This document shows positions 8,463 through 17,477 of a stretch of 64,000 bases of DNA, piece by piece. The stretch is taken from NCBI RefSeq assembly GCF_001428505.1, contig NZ_LMHU01000009.1, forward strand, positions 1 to 64,000, written 5' to 3'. Each line of letters begins with the position of its first letter. Position 1 is the first letter of the stretch. Source of the DNA: Terrabacter sp. Root181 (GTDB taxonomy: Bacteria; Actinomycetota; Actinomycetes; Actinomycetales; Dermatophilaceae). The translations under genes and the position numbers were made by a program. Below the pieces are notes generated by a model. It did not search any database. It was not told where the DNA came from and saw only the letters and a list, made by a program, of their open reading frames with translations.

Positions 8463-9026
8463 CTAGGTGCTGATGCCTCTGAGGAGCAGGTCGGCGACCC
8501 CGTCAGCCCAGCCGGGTCGAACCCTGCCGTGCCGCAGCGCCTCCCCGAGGTAGGCCCCGAAGGCCACGCCGGCGAGCGACTCCACGTCGATCCCATCCCT
8601 CAGTCGACCGCTGGCGACGTCGGCGTCGATCTGCACCTGTAGGGCCTCGAGCCGGCGCCTCAGGCGGGCACGCAGGGCCGTGCTGAACGCGGGGTCGGAG
8701 TCCGCGAGCACCGCAGCAATCGCACCTCGCCCCAGCTGCTCCTCGACGAGCTCTCGGACCTGGTCGAGCACCCACCGCAGCTTGTCCTCGACCGGCAGGT
8801 CCGCGGCGGGGAAGGGTGCATCGACGAAGAGTTCGAGGGTCGCGGTGAGCAGAGCGGCTCGATCCCGAAAGCGGCGATAGATCGTCGTACGAGCCACTCC
8901 GGAGCGGGCCGCCACCGCGTCGATATGGACGGCTTGGGGCCCGTTCTCACGCAGCAGGAGCAGCGCCGCACGAGAGATGCGCTCGTCGACGGACGGGTCG
9001 CGCGGTCGGCCGGCCGCAGTTGGCAT
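8463..9026 (-). CDS. TetR-family transcriptional regulator
   Basis: A 187-residue repressor. The N-terminal DNA-binding part has RISRAALLLLRENGPQAVHI and then DAVAARSGVARTTIYRRFRD, the classic TetR helix-turn-helix (about residues 30-50), followed by an all-helical ligand-binding domain. The ATG at 9026 (MPTAAGRPRDP) gives the usual short basic N-terminus. It is transcribed away from the small membrane-protein genes at 9117 and 9374, and a 29-bp imperfect palindrome lies in the shared control region. It therefore probably represses itself and those genes. The ligand is unknown. Confidence 0.88.
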   Translation of the reverse strand: MPTAAGRPRDPSVDERISRAALLLLRENGPQAVHIDAVAARSGVARTTIYRRFRDRAALLTATLELFVDAPFPAADLPVEDKLRWVLDQVRELVEEQLGRGAIAAVLADSDPAFSTALRARLRRRLEALQVQIDADVASGRLRDGIDVESLAGVAFGAYLGEALRHGRVRPGWADGVADLLLRGIST

Positions 9027-9057
9027 ACACGGTCCTCTCGGGAACAAAAGCCTGGGC

Positions 9058-9086
9058 AATATCGCTACAGAGAGTGTATCGATATT
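9058..9086. promoter_or_regulatory. Palindromic operator between TetR gene and 9117 gene
   Basis: Arms AATATCG (9058-9064) and CGATATT (9080-9086) are a perfect inverted repeat, and inside them TAC and GTA also pair, giving a 29-bp palindrome with one mismatch pair. It is AT-rich in very GC-rich DNA and sits 32 bp from the TetR start and 31 bp from the divergent gene start, where a TetR dimer site is expected. Confidence 0.7.
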
Positions 9087-9116
9087 TTGAGCCTGCAACC
9101 AGAGATGGAGATCCTC

Positions 9117-9281
9117 ATGACACCCAGCGACGTCCTCGTCCCCGGCGCCCTCGCGATCCTCTTCGTGGTCGCGTGGTTCGTCTTCGGCTTGATCGACGCG
9201 ACCCGGCCTGACCGACACAAAGGTCGTACCGGCACCCGCACCGGGACACCCGGGACTGCCCGGTCGGAGACCTCGCGCTGA
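9117..9281 (+). CDS. Small single-pass membrane protein
   Basis: A 54-residue protein, MTPSDVLVPGALAILFVVAW, with one hydrophobic helix at about 8-28 and then a short basic, Thr/Gly/Arg-rich tail (RPDRHKGRTGTRTGTPGTAR). An earlier in-frame ATG exists at 9105, but 9117 has GGAG six bases upstream and is preferred. It is the first gene after the TetR operator and is followed 92 bp later by the DUF981-type membrane protein, so the two probably form one regulated unit. No family recognised. Confidence 0.6.
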   Translation: MTPSDVLVPGALAILFVVAWFVFGLIDATRPDRHKGRTGTRTGTPGTARSETSR

Positions 9282-9373
9282 CTGCAACCGGGTGCCGCTG
9301 CTGCACCCGGCCGGAACACCACGGAACTGAACGAACGAGCGGCGGAGCCAACAGCTCCGCCGATGAAAGGAAG

Positions 9374-10072
9374 GTGGACGACGTGGTCGTCTACAACGAG
9401 CTGGTTGCGGTCTCGGCGGGAGCGGGACTTCTGGGATTTGCCTGGTTCCTCGCCCGACTCATCCGAGGCAAGCGCATCGACAGCGAAGGCTGGGCCGCCT
9501 TCTTCGGCGTCACCGGGCTGCTGCTGCTCGCGCTGGGTCTGCACACCACGGTGACGTGGCCCTTCGGCGGCGACGGGTTCGAGTACGCGAACGTCGCGTT
9601 CGGCCAGCCGGCCGCGGGTTTCGGCGCATTGCTCCTGTTCGCCGCCGTGTACCTGTGGCGTCACCGAGCCCTGTTCGCCGGCGAGCCGGACGAGGCCAAC
9701 GCGACCGCACTTGCGGCCCTGAAGCCGATCTCGGTCTTCGTGGGCGCACTCGGGCTGGCCATGGGCGTCCTGGCCATCACGTTCGTTCGGTTCCAGCTCG
9801 GGGCGGCACCAGCGGAGGAACCCATCAGCGGCCGCTTCGGCCACCTGCCCATCCTGGAGGCGCTGTTCCTCGGCGGCCTGTGGGGCGTGGTCGCGGTCGG
9901 CGCCCTGCTCTTCGCGATCGCGCAGCTGCTGAACCGGCCGTCGTTGCTGCCGTGGGCCGTCCGGGCCTGGGTCGTCGGCGGCGCCGTCTTCCTGCTCTTC
10001 GGGGCGATGAACTACTACACGCACATCGGGATGTACTTCAACATCGCGCACGGCACCATGCACCTGTGGTGA
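9374..10072 (+). CDS. DUF981-type multi-pass membrane protein
   Basis: A 232-residue integral membrane protein with about six to seven helices (for example AGAGLLGFAWFLARL, FFGVTGLLLLALGL, GALLLFAAVYL, LGLAMGVLAITFV, LFLGGLWGVVAVGALLFAIA, AWVVGGAVFLLFGAM). The conserved-looking ending is NYYTHIGMYFNIAHGTMHLW. The pattern fits the DUF981 family, whose function is unknown. The GTG at 9374 follows AAAGGAAG closely and gives the frame that begins at the first helix. A perfect terminator hairpin follows. It is likely under TetR control with the small gene upstream. Confidence 0.8.
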   Translation: MDDVVVYNELVAVSAGAGLLGFAWFLARLIRGKRIDSEGWAAFFGVTGLLLLALGLHTTVTWPFGGDGFEYANVAFGQPAAGFGALLLFAAVYLWRHRALFAGEPDEANATALAALKPISVFVGALGLAMGVLAITFVRFQLGAAPAEEPISGRFGHLPILEALFLGGLWGVVAVGALLFAIAQLLNRPSLLPWAVRAWVVGGAVFLLFGAMNYYTHIGMYFNIAHGTMHLW

Positions 10073-10093
10073 CCTGCCGACCTGGGGCGTCCG

Positions 10094-10125
10094 GGCCCTG
10101 CCCCGCGCGTTCGCGGGGCAGGGCC
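10094..10125 (+). terminator. Strong hairpin after the DUF981 gene
   Basis: GGCCCTGCCCCGC (10094-10106) and its exact complement (10113-10125) enclose a 6-base loop. No T tract follows, as is common in high-GC actinomycetes. It would end the 9117-10072 unit. Confidence 0.75.
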
Positions 10126-10190
10126 ACTCGGACGAGCTGAGGGCCTGAGGACCTGGCGCCGCGCCGCGCGCCGGGATGCGCCATGCCGTC

Positions 10191-10827
10191 TCATTCGTCG
10201 GGTGACCCCGGGGGGACCGGCACGTTGAGGTCGAAGCGGATCCCGATCAGGCGGACGGCGAAGCACGCCAGGCCGGCAGCCAACGCCGGGATCCAGCCGT
10301 GCAGGCCGATCTCGAGGCTCACCACGGTGGTCACGGCGCCGATCAGGGCCGGGACGGCACAGAGGCCGCTCTCCGCAGGCCCGTCGGGACCCGGCCGATG
10401 AGCACATCGCGGATCGTGCCACCCCCGACCGCGGTGACCGCGCCCAGGATGACGGCCGGAAGGGGCCCGAGCCCGGCATCCATGGCCTTGGTGGCTCCCG
10501 TGATGGCAAACAGGCTGGGGCCCTCGGCGTCGAGTACCTCGATCGGGAAGCTCAGCCGGTCGAGCTTCGGCCCCACCCGAAGGCGATGAGGGCACCGGCA
10601 CCGGCGACCGCCGGATACCGCCAGTCACGGAACGTCGCTGGGGGCAGAGACGCGATGATGACGTCGCGGATGATGCCGCCGCCCAGGGCCGTGATCATGC
10701 CGAGCGTCAGCACCCCGACCAGGTCCAGCCGCGCCGCGCGAAGGGCAGTGAGCGCTCCGTTGAGGGCGAAGACGGCGGTACCTGCGAGGTCGAGAAGGAG
10801 CAGGCCGGTCGTCGCGCTCACACTCAC
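10191..10827 (-). pseudogene. UPF0126/TRIC-type membrane protein gene with two frameshifts
   Basis: Three consecutive frames together spell one protein of about 210 residues with the two UPF0126 repeats. From 10827 comes MSVSATTGLLLLDLAGTAVF then LGMITALGGGIIRDVI. After a one-base loss near 10570 comes VGPKLDRL... then [21 protein letters not shown]. After a second loss near 10380 comes [13 protein letters not shown]...FDLNVPVPPGSPDE, stopping at 10191. The family (YadS-like, related to trimeric intracellular cation channels) has twin GGG.IRD motifs, both present here. Two independent indels suggest a genuine pseudogene rather than one read error. Confidence 0.75.
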
Positions 10828-11046
10828 GCGGGCTGCTCCTGGGGATCCGGGCTCGCCGTGCCGACACGGTACGCCCGGACGGGCGGGTGAGCCGTCGGAC
10901 GGAGGTGTCAGGCTGCCCTGCCCGTCGTGCCTGCCAACGCAGTGGTCCTCGGAGTGCGGGACTGCTTACCGTGTTGCAGGTCCCGGCGCGCCCTTGCTCA
11001 TCGCCCGCATGGCCTGGGCCAGCCCCCCACCCAGCTGGCCGCGTTG

Positions 11047-12099
11047 TCAGGCGACGGAGTCGGACGGTGCACCGTCCCTTAGCCTGATCGCGACGTCGAT
11101 GATCATGTCCTCCTGCCCGCCGACGTAACCGGCTTCTCCGACAGCGCGGAGGATCGCATGCGCAGGCACCCCGTAACGTTTCGCAGCACGCTCGGCGTGC
11201 AGCAGGAAGCTCGAGTAGACACCCGCAGTGCCCTGGACGATGGCTGCCCGGTCCATCCACGGCAGTCTGAGGAGCATGGGGCGCACGACCTCGTCGGCCG
11301 CGCGGAGGATCCCCTGGACGTCGACACCGGTCTCGACACCGAGACGCTCAAAGGCCGCGGCCAGCACCTCAGTTGGCGCGTTGCCGGCGCCCGCGCCGAC
11401 GGCGCACAGCGTGCCGTCGATCTGGCTCGCGCCGTTTCGTTGCGCGAGGACTGAGTTCGCGACACCGAACGAGAGGTTCTGATGGCCGTGGAAGCCGACC
11501 TCGGCATCCGTGCCGAGCTCTGCTACGAGCGCAGACACTCGGTCGCCGGCGGCCTCGAGGATGAGCGCGCCGGCCGAGTCGACCACGTAGACGCACTGGC
11601 AGCCGGCGTCGGCCATGATCCGCGCCTGGGCGGCAAGCGCGTCGGGCCCGATGCGGTGCGACAACATGAGGAAGCCGACCGTCTCCATGCCGAGCCGGCG
11701 GGCGCGCCCGAAGTGCTGGGCGGACACGTCGGCCTCGGTGCAGTGGGTCGCGATGCGCGCCACGGAGGCGCCGAGGTCGTGCGCCCGGTCCAGGTCCTCG
11801 ACGGTCCCCACTCCGGGCAGGAGCAGGACTGCGACACGAGCCCGTCGTGTCTCTTCGACCGCGGCCCGGATGAGCTCGAGCTCGTCGGTGCCGGAGAAGC
11901 CGTAGTTGAACGAGGAGCCACCGAGGCCGTCACCGTGCGACACCTCGATGACCTCGACGCCGGAGTCATCGAGGGCCCGCACGACGGCGCGGGCCTGCTC
12001 GACGGTCCACTGGTGACGCATCGCGTGGCTGCCGTCGCGCAACGTCGTGTCGGTCAGGCGCACGGCCCCTGGGTGCCTGGGTCGGGGAGCGGTCGTCAC
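11047..12099 (-). CDS. 4-hydroxy-2-oxovalerate aldolase family (DmpG/BphI-like)
   Basis: A 350-residue class II pyruvate aldolase of the HMGL/DmpG type. The N-terminus [19 protein letters not shown] has the metal-binding Asp and the Arg of [22 protein letters not shown] carries the metal-binding His pair. A C-terminal DmpG communication domain follows (about 275-340, [17 protein letters not shown]). It splits 4-hydroxy-2-oxoacids to pyruvate plus an aldehyde. The GTG start overlaps the stop of the partner dehydrogenase by 4 nt; the two normally form a complex that channels the aldehyde. It is the last gene of a sugar operon rather than of an aromatic pathway. A C4-hydroxylated 2-keto-3-deoxy sugar acid is therefore a plausible substrate (inference). 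Confidence 0.9.
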   Translation of the reverse strand: MTTAPRPRHPGAVRLTDTTLRDGSHAMRHQWTVEQARAVVRALDDSGVEVIEVSHGDGLGGSSFNYGFSGTDELELIRAAVEETRRARVAVLLLPGVGTVEDLDRAHDLGASVARIATHCTEADVSAQHFGRARRLGMETVGFLMLSHRIGPDALAAQARIMADAGCQCVYVVDSAGALILEAAGDRVSALVAELGTDAEVGFHGHQNLSFGVANSVLAQRNGASQIDGTLCAVGAGAGNAPTEVLAAAFERLGVETGVDVQGILRAADEVVRPMLLRLPWMDRAAIVQGTAGVYSSFLLHAERAAKRYGVPAHAILRAVGEAGYVGGQEDMIIDVAIRLRDGAPSDSVA

Positions 12100-12998
12100 G
12101 GGGTCACCTTCTCCAGCTGGTGGGCGAGCACGTCGCCGACGCGGGCAGCGGCAGCGGTCATGATGTCGAGGTTGCCCGCCCAGGGCGGGAGGTAGTCGCC
12201 GTTCCCCGTCACCTCGAGGAGCACGGTGACGCGCAGGCGCTGACCGTCCGGGGTCTGCACGGGGTCGAACTGGGGTTCCGCCTTGAGGGCGTAGCCGGGG
12301 ACGTAGCCCTGCACCCGTTCGAGCATCGCGACGACGGACGCGGTGACGGCGTCGGTGTCCGTGTCCACGGGGACGGCACAGAAGACGGTGTCGCGCATGA
12401 CCATGGGCGGGTCGACGGGGTTGAGGATGATGATCGCCTTCCCGCGGGCGGCCCCTCCGACGCTCTCGATGGCGCGTGAGGTCGTCCGCGTGAACTCGTC
12501 GATGTTGGCCCGGGTACCGGGACCCGCCGAGCGCGACGCGATCGAGGCGACGATCTCCGCATAGTCGACGGGCGCGACCTGCGAGACCGCCGCGACGATG
12601 GGGATCGTCGCCTGGCCGCCGCACGTGATGAGGTTGAGGTTCGGCTCGTCGTGCACGGCGTCGAGGTTGACGGGTGGGCAGACGAACGGACCGACCGCCG
12701 CCGGGGTCAGGTCGACCGCCCTGATCCCGGCCTGCGCGTAGAGGGGCGCGTGGGCGGCGTGGGCGGCCGCCGACGTGGCCTCGAACACGATGTCGGGCAG
12801 CTCCGGCCGGGCGACGAGCCACCCGACGCCCTCCGCGGACGTCTCGAGCCCCGCCGACCGCGCTCGGGCCAGCCCGTCGGACCGGGCGTCGACGCCGACC
12901 ATCCAGCGCAGGTCCAGGTGCTGAGAGCGGAGCAGCTTGGCCATCAGGTCGGTTCCGATGTTGCCGGGACCGACGATGGCAGCGGTCACGCGGGGCAT
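12096..12998 (-). CDS. Acetaldehyde dehydrogenase (acylating), DmpF/BphJ-like
   Basis: A 300-residue NAD- and CoA-dependent enzyme. The Rossmann start is [20 protein letters not shown], the catalytic Cys is in [20 protein letters not shown] (about 130), and the dimerisation half has the expected [15 protein letters not shown] block. It turns the aldehyde released by the neighbouring aldolase into an acyl-CoA. Length and order match the DmpFG pair of catechol meta-cleavage pathways, but no aromatic genes are near. If the aldolase acts on a 2-keto-3-deoxypentonate, the aldehyde would be glycolaldehyde and the product glycolyl-CoA (inference). It overlaps its neighbours on both sides, so translation is coupled. 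Confidence 0.9.
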   Translation of the reverse strand: MPRVTAAIVGPGNIGTDLMAKLLRSQHLDLRWMVGVDARSDGLARARSAGLETSAEGVGWLVARPELPDIVFEATSAAAHAAHAPLYAQAGIRAVDLTPAAVGPFVCPPVNLDAVHDEPNLNLITCGGQATIPIVAAVSQVAPVDYAEIVASIASRSAGPGTRANIDEFTRTTSRAIESVGGAARGKAIIILNPVDPPMVMRDTVFCAVPVDTDTDAVTASVVAMLERVQGYVPGYALKAEPQFDPVQTPDGQRLRVTVLLEVTGNGDYLPPWAGNLDIMTAAAARVGDVLAHQLEKVTP

Positions 12999-13915
12999 GC
13001 TTCCTCCGAAGGGTCGTGCGAGATGGTCGACGTCGAGGGGGTCGAGCGCTGCGGGGTGCGGACCCCGCCCACCGGCAGGGCGACGAGCAGCGCCATCACC
13101 GCGTCACGCATGGCGGCGCGCGCCACCGCGAGGTAGTGCCGCGGGTCTTGCAGATCCGGGTCCGCCGCCAGAATGGCGCGCACCGCCGCGGTGTTGGCGA
13201 CGCCGACAGCGGTCCCGACGTTGACCTTCGTGATGCCGTGGCGGACGGCGGACCGCAGCTCGTCGTCGGCGACGCCCGACGAGCCGTGCAGCACGAGTGG
13301 CACGGGGCTCGCGTTCCTGAGCCGGGCGATGAGGTCGTGGTCGAGCTGCGCCGAGCGGGTGCGCATGGCGTGGCGGCTGCCCACCGCGACGGCCAGCGCG
13401 TCCACGCGGGTGGCCTCGACGTAGGTCCGCGCCTCGACCGGGTCGGTGCGCACGCCCTCGGCGTGTGCGCTGCCGACCGGCGCGTCCTTGCCCCCGACAT
13501 GGCCCAGCTCGGCCTCGATCCACAGGCCGGCGCCGTGGGCCCAGTCCGCAGCGGCGCCGGTGTCCCGGACGTTGTCGCGGTAGGGCCGGGCGCCCGCGTC
13601 GAACATGACCGACGAGAAGCCGCAGTCGGCAGCCTGGCGCAGGAGGGCCCAGTCCGTCACGTGGTCGAGGTGCAGGGCGATCCGCGCGCTGCTCGTCTCG
13701 GCCACGAGTCGGCACGCGGCAGCGAGCGGGGCGAGCGCGCCACCGTGGAAGGCCGCGGCGTTCTCGCTCACCTGCAGGATCACCGGGCGCCCCGCCTCCT
13801 CGGCCGCCGCCACCACCGCCTCCGCGTGCTCGAGGGTCACGACGTTGACCGCGAGGACGGCCTCACCCGCGGCTCGGGCGCCGCGGACGAGGACGTCGGT
13901 GCGCACGACGCTCAT
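12986..13915 (-). CDS. Class II (zinc) ketose-bisphosphate-type aldolase
   Basis: A 309-residue member of the Fba/GatY/KbaY family. Visible hallmarks are the zinc ligand region [11 protein letters not shown] (about 80-90), the second zinc segment [11 protein letters not shown], the phosphate-binding LHGSSGV and KVNVGTAVG, and the family's two-domain length. Such enzymes cleave a phosphorylated ketose to dihydroxyacetone phosphate and an aldehyde. It follows a SIS isomerase and a PfkB kinase in the operon, giving the familiar order isomerase, kinase, aldolase. It overlaps the SIS gene by 4 nt upstream and the dehydrogenase by 13 nt downstream. The C-terminal 25 residues ([17 protein letters not shown]) look like an extension. 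Confidence 0.85.
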   Translation of the reverse strand: MSVVRTDVLVRGARAAGEAVLAVNVVTLEHAEAVVAAAEEAGRPVILQVSENAAAFHGGALAPLAAACRLVAETSSARIALHLDHVTDWALLRQAADCGFSSVMFDAGARPYRDNVRDTGAAADWAHGAGLWIEAELGHVGGKDAPVGSAHAEGVRTDPVEARTYVEATRVDALAVAVGSRHAMRTRSAQLDHDLIARLRNASPVPLVLHGSSGVADDELRSAVRHGITKVNVGTAVGVANTAAVRAILAADPDLQDPRHYLAVARAAMRDAVMALLVALPVGGVRTPQRSTPSTSTISHDPSEEACPA

Positions 13916-14913
13916 CCGGGCTCCCCGTTCTCGCCGAGCACGACCGAGCGCGAGAGCAGGTGCGGCCGGTCCGCGTCCCGCCCGGCCTCGGCCGCCAGCT
14001 CAACGGCGTAGCGGTGGAGTCGGACGAGCTCGACGAGCGGTTCACCGCAGCCGTGCTCGACTGTGCCACCTGCTGTCTCGACGGTGGCGACGATGTCGTC
14101 GGGCAGCCGGTCGAGGCCCCACACAAGGGTCCCGGGCCCAAGGGTGGCCACGGGCCCGTGACGGTACTCCCCCACCGCGTACGACTCGGTCCACGCGCCG
14201 GCAGACTCCCGGACCTTGAGAGCTGCCTCCTCCGCGACGAACTGGCCCCACGACCGGCCGAGGATGACGAGCTGGCTGATGCCGGTGGCGGGCAGGGCAC
14301 TCTCCAGCGCCGCCTGGGCACGTTCGGGCAGCGAGTCGAGCCCAGCCAGCGGCACCCGGTCGTAGGTGGCGGCGTCCACGCTCGTGGTCTGGGCAGCGAG
14401 AGCTGCCCGCAGCAGGACCAGCTGGACGGTCGGGAAGCGGGTCTGCACGACACTCTGCTCGTCGGCGAACGACAGGTCGACGATGTCGCTCGCGAGGTCG
14501 GCGAGCGGAGTCCCCTGCTCTCCGAGCAGGGCCGTGACCGGCACACCGGGCTGCTGCTCGCGCAGCGTGCGCACGGCGTCGAGCAGCTCGGACGACGTGC
14601 CCGATCGACTGATGGCGATGACCCGGTCGTACGCCCGTAGCACGGGCGGGATCTCGCTCGCGATGAGTGCATCGGTGGGACCGAGGCCGGCGGCCTCGCG
14701 CATCGAGCCGTAGGCGAGACCCACGTAGTACGAGGTGCCGCAGCCCAGGACGAGCACGCGCTCTCCTGCGGTCGGCAGCCCGGGTATGCCGTCGTGCGCC
14801 ATCTCGATGGCGCGGCGCCAGAGCGCAGGCTGGCTCGCGATCTCGGCTCGCGTCGCAGGACTCAGGGCGCCGGCGGGGTCCTGAGCAGAGGTGGGCTCGG
14901 TCGTCGTGGTCAC
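13912..14913 (-). CDS. SIS-domain sugar-phosphate isomerase/deaminase (AgaS/GlmS-C type)
   Basis: A 333-residue protein with two SIS domains. The first has VLVLGCGTSYYVGLAYGSM and IAISRSGTSSELLDAV, the phosphate-binding Ser/Thr loops. The second has LVILGRSWGQFVAEEAALKV and the catalytic-type block SYAVGEYRHGP. This matches the isomerase half of GlmS and AgaS-like proteins that act on amino-sugar or keto-sugar phosphates. The GTG start overlaps the stop of the PfkB gene (GTGA), and the stop overlaps the aldolase start (ATGA). An amino sugar would also fit the deacetylase-like protein in the same operon, but that is only suggestive. Confidence 0.85.
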   Translation of the reverse strand: MTTTTEPTSAQDPAGALSPATRAEIASQPALWRRAIEMAHDGIPGLPTAGERVLVLGCGTSYYVGLAYGSMREAAGLGPTDALIASEIPPVLRAYDRVIAISRSGTSSELLDAVRTLREQQPGVPVTALLGEQGTPLADLASDIVDLSFADEQSVVQTRFPTVQLVLLRAALAAQTTSVDAATYDRVPLAGLDSLPERAQAALESALPATGISQLVILGRSWGQFVAEEAALKVRESAGAWTESYAVGEYRHGPVATLGPGTLVWGLDRLPDDIVATVETAGGTVEHGCGEPLVELVRLHRYAVELAAEAGRDADRPHLLSRSVVLGENGEPG

Positions 14914-16031
14914 GGTGTGCCCTCCCAGGCTTTGTACGGTTCGAATGCAGGTTCGTGTGGTGGGCGCTCGTCCGCGCTCCGCGTGGTGGCCACGCTCGAG
15001 GAGGCGGATGCGCTGAGCGTGGCGGCGAGGTCGCCGACGTCCTTGCGTCCGGCCTGCGCGGCGACGCCTCCTGCCCCCTGCGTGGACAGGCTCGCCGCCG
15101 CGACACCGAGGGAGAGCGCGACTGGCCAGTCGGCACCGCTCACGAGGGCGGCGAGCACCGTGCCCGCGAGGGTGTCCCCGGCGCCCACGGTGTCGACCAC
15201 TGCGACCTCCGGAGCATGGATGTGCACGGCTCCACCCCCGAAACGGACCGCCGCCCCCTCGGCGCCGCGCTTGTGCACGACGGCGGGCAGTCGCGGGTCT
15301 GTCCCGGTCGGCATCGATGCGAGCAGGATTTCGACTGCCGCATCGGGAGAGCCGCCCGGCCCGAGGCCGGCCAGGCCCACGGCTTCGGCGTCGTTGACGA
15401 ACAGCACGTCCGACTGCGCGACGGCCTCCCGAGCACCGCTCGCCCACACACGGTCAGGGTCGTCGTTCGTGTCCAGGCTCGTCGACAGGCCCAGCTGGCG
15501 AGCACGGGCGAGCCTCTCGTGCAAGGACTCTCTCGCAGACACATGCAGGAAGAAGGAGCTGACGTGCACATGGCGCACGGCGGCGAGGACGGCGTCGGTG
15601 ACCTCATCCGACCGGAGCGACTCCATCGCACCGAGGTGAGTGAGGATCTGGCGGTCCGTGTTGTCGTCGGCCCTGACGAGGACGATCGACGAGCCGGTCG
15701 GCCGGGCCTCGTCGACGCGGACGAGCTCGGTGCGCACGCCCCGCCGGCTGAGCCAGCCGCGGCAGGTCTGTCCGAGCTCGTCGTCGCCGACGACCGCCAG
15801 GAGGGCGACGTCGGCACCGCTGGCCGCGGCAGCGCAGGCCGTGATGCCGGCCGAGCTGCCGAGCGTCATCGTCGTCGCGCCGACCAGGTCCTCCGCCTGC
15901 CCGAAGCGCAGGCTCGTCCCGGACGTGGGCACCCCGGTGACGACGATGTCGGGGCACAGCTCTCCCACGACGAGGATCGTGCCGGCCGTCGGTCCGCCGG
16001 CTCCCTGGTCCATGGCACCGTGGATGGACAT
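14910..16031 (-). CDS. PfkB-family carbohydrate kinase
   Basis: A 373-residue ribokinase-like enzyme. The N-terminal ILVVGELCPDIVV starts the substrate lid, GSSAGITACAAAASGADVALL is the substrate-binding region, and DTVGAGDTLAGTVLAALVSG near 290-310 is the ATP-binding signature with the catalytic Asp. About 40 Ser/Pro-rich residues trail after the domain. It would phosphorylate a sugar before the class II aldolase acts. The ATG shares one base with the upstream SDR stop (TGATG), and the stop overlaps the SIS gene. Confidence 0.88.
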   Translation of the reverse strand: MSIHGAMDQGAGGPTAGTILVVGELCPDIVVTGVPTSGTSLRFGQAEDLVGATTMTLGSSAGITACAAAASGADVALLAVVGDDELGQTCRGWLSRRGVRTELVRVDEARPTGSSIVLVRADDNTDRQILTHLGAMESLRSDEVTDAVLAAVRHVHVSSFFLHVSARESLHERLARARQLGLSTSLDTNDDPDRVWASGAREAVAQSDVLFVNDAEAVGLAGLGPGGSPDAAVEILLASMPTGTDPRLPAVVHKRGAEGAAVRFGGGAVHIHAPEVAVVDTVGAGDTLAGTVLAALVSGADWPVALSLGVAAASLSTQGAGGVAAQAGRKDVGDLAATLSASASSSVATTRSADERPPHEPAFEPYKAWEGTP

Positions 16032-16792
16032 CAGCGCCCTCCCGACACGTCGATGGTCACACCGGTGACGTAGCCGGCGGCGTCCGAGGCGAGCCAGCAG
16101 ATGGCCTCGGCGACTTCGTCCGGGGTGCCGATGCGACCGAGCGGCACCGTCGGAGCCAGGCGTTCGAGGCGCCCGGGCTGGTCTGCGTTCATGTCGGTGT
16201 CGATGAGCCCGGGGCGCACCCCGACGACGCGGATGCCTTCGCCGGCGACCTCCTGGGCGAGGCCGGTCGTGAGGACGTCGAGAGCCGCCTTGCTCATCGC
16301 GTAGTCGACGAACTCGCCTGCGGCGCCGCGCTCGGCCGCTCGCGACGACACGTTGACGACGACGCCCCCGTGGCCCCCGCGTGCCGTGCTCATCCTCTCG
16401 ACGGCTCGGGCGGCGCAGAGCGCGGCCCCCGCTGCGTTGACGGTGAGCGTGCGCACGAGGCGCTCCGCCGTGAGGTCGACGACCCGGGCGGCCGGGGGGA
16501 GGATGCCGGCGTTGTTGACCAGCACGTCGAGGCGGCCGAATCGATCGTCCAGCTCGGAGAAGAGCCGGTCGACCCCACCGAGGACGCCCTGGTCGAACGG
16601 CAGTGCGACGGCCCGGACGCCCTCGGCGGCGCAGACGTCGACGACCTCCGCAGCGGCGTCGCGCCGGACGGCATACGTCACGACGACGTCGTGGCCGCGG
16701 CGAGCGAGGCCACGTGCCGCAGCTGCACCGATGCCGCGGCTGCTGCCGGTCACGAGGGCGACCCGACGCTCGGGGGCGGGAGGCGTGGCCAT
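16031..16792 (-). CDS. Short-chain dehydrogenase/reductase (SDR)
   Basis: A 253-residue classical SDR. It has the NAD(P) motif ALVTGSSRGIGAAAARGL (about 13-30), NNAG at about 92-95, catalytic Ser in VNVSSRAAE, YAMSK (Tyr-x3-Lys) at about 160-164, and the C-terminal block WLASDAAGYVTGVTIDVSGG. It probably oxidises or reduces a hydroxyl of the imported sugar or an intermediate. It starts 1 nt after the deacetylase-like stop and its own stop shares a base with the kinase start. Confidence 0.9.
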   Translation of the reverse strand: MATPPAPERRVALVTGSSRGIGAAAARGLARRGHDVVVTYAVRRDAAAEVVDVCAAEGVRAVALPFDQGVLGGVDRLFSELDDRFGRLDVLVNNAGILPPAARVVDLTAERLVRTLTVNAAGAALCAARAVERMSTARGGHGGVVVNVSSRAAERGAAGEFVDYAMSKAALDVLTTGLAQEVAGEGIRVVGVRPGLIDTDMNADQPGRLERLAPTVPLGRIGTPDEVAEAICWLASDAAGYVTGVTIDVSGGR

Positions 16793-16793
16793 C

Positions 16794-17477
16794 TCAGTCC
16801 TTGATCCTCAGGTAGGCCGTGTTCGTCGTCGCGTAGCGGATGCCGCTGTCCAGGACGGCTCGCCCGGCCGGCGTCGCCGGGTCTGGAGGCGTGCCGTAGA
16901 GGAACGCGAAGGCGGCCGGCGCGACGCCGGTCAGCTCGGTCAGGGCCCGGATGGGTGCGGTGATCTCGCGCTCGACGTCGTCCGGGGTGACGATGTCCTT
17001 GGCCGCGGCGTGGTTGGCGGTGTGCGCCGCGATGACGTGGCGCTTCGCGATGACGGCGAGGTCGTCCCACGTCATGGCGTAGGCCGCCTGGTCGCGCTCC
17101 TCGTCGAGGATCGTGAAGTCGTGCTTCTCGGCGTAGGCCGACTGTTCCTCCGGCGGCACGTCGAGGATCGCCGTGGTCGGGAAGAACCAGGCCGTCAGCC
17201 CCAGCTCGTCACACACGGGTGCCGCGACGGTCGCGTTGTTGAGGTAGCTGTCGTAGAAGACGGGGATGAAGCCGGGCTTGGGCAGGTGCCACTCGCCCGT
17301 GTCGGTGAACCGGTCGAGGTCCTCGGGCAGCAGCGGCACGTAGTGGTCGAGATACCACGACAGCTCGGCCTTGAGCACTCCGCGCTGCGACTCGGGAGTG
17401 TTGTGCCAGTTGACGATTCGTAGCAGCTTGCCGTCGGCGAAGGCCTGGCGCTGGTAGTCCTTGGTCAGGATGCTCAT
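16794..17477 (-). CDS. Polysaccharide-deacetylase-like (NodB fold) protein, cytoplasmic
   Basis: A 227-residue protein with a degenerate NodB homology pattern. Motif 1 is seen as IPVFYDSYLNN (normally FDDG), keeping one Asp and replacing the next with Ser. Motif 2 is HTANH (H-x3-H), and the end has FLYGTPPDPAT where the usual arginine/leucine motifs would be. There is no signal peptide, so it would work inside the cell, perhaps on a small acetylated or N-substituted sugar delivered by the ABC importer. Loss of the second metal Asp makes the reaction uncertain. It overlaps both neighbours closely (4 nt upstream, 1 nt gap downstream). Confidence 0.7.
   Translation of the reverse strand: MSILTKDYQRQAFADGKLLRIVNWHNTPESQRGVLKAELSWYLDHYVPLLPEDLDRFTDTGEWHLPKPGFIPVFYDSYLNNATVAAPVCDELGLTAWFFPTTAILDVPPEEQSAYAEKHDFTILDEERDQAAYAMTWDDLAVIAKRHVIAAHTANHAAAKDIVTPDDVEREITAPIRALTELTGVAPAAFAFLYGTPPDPATPAGRAVLDSGIRYATTNTAYLRIKD

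Noticed and set aside
7551-8470. Second attachment core matching the tRNA-Arg 3' end
   Set aside because: I looked for the T-arm sequence GGTTCGAATCC downstream and did not find another copy in the window.
11047-12822. 591-residue version of the DmpG-like aldolase
   Set aside because: The added N-terminal 240 residues are out-of-frame reading of the dehydrogenase gene; the true start is the GTG at 12099.
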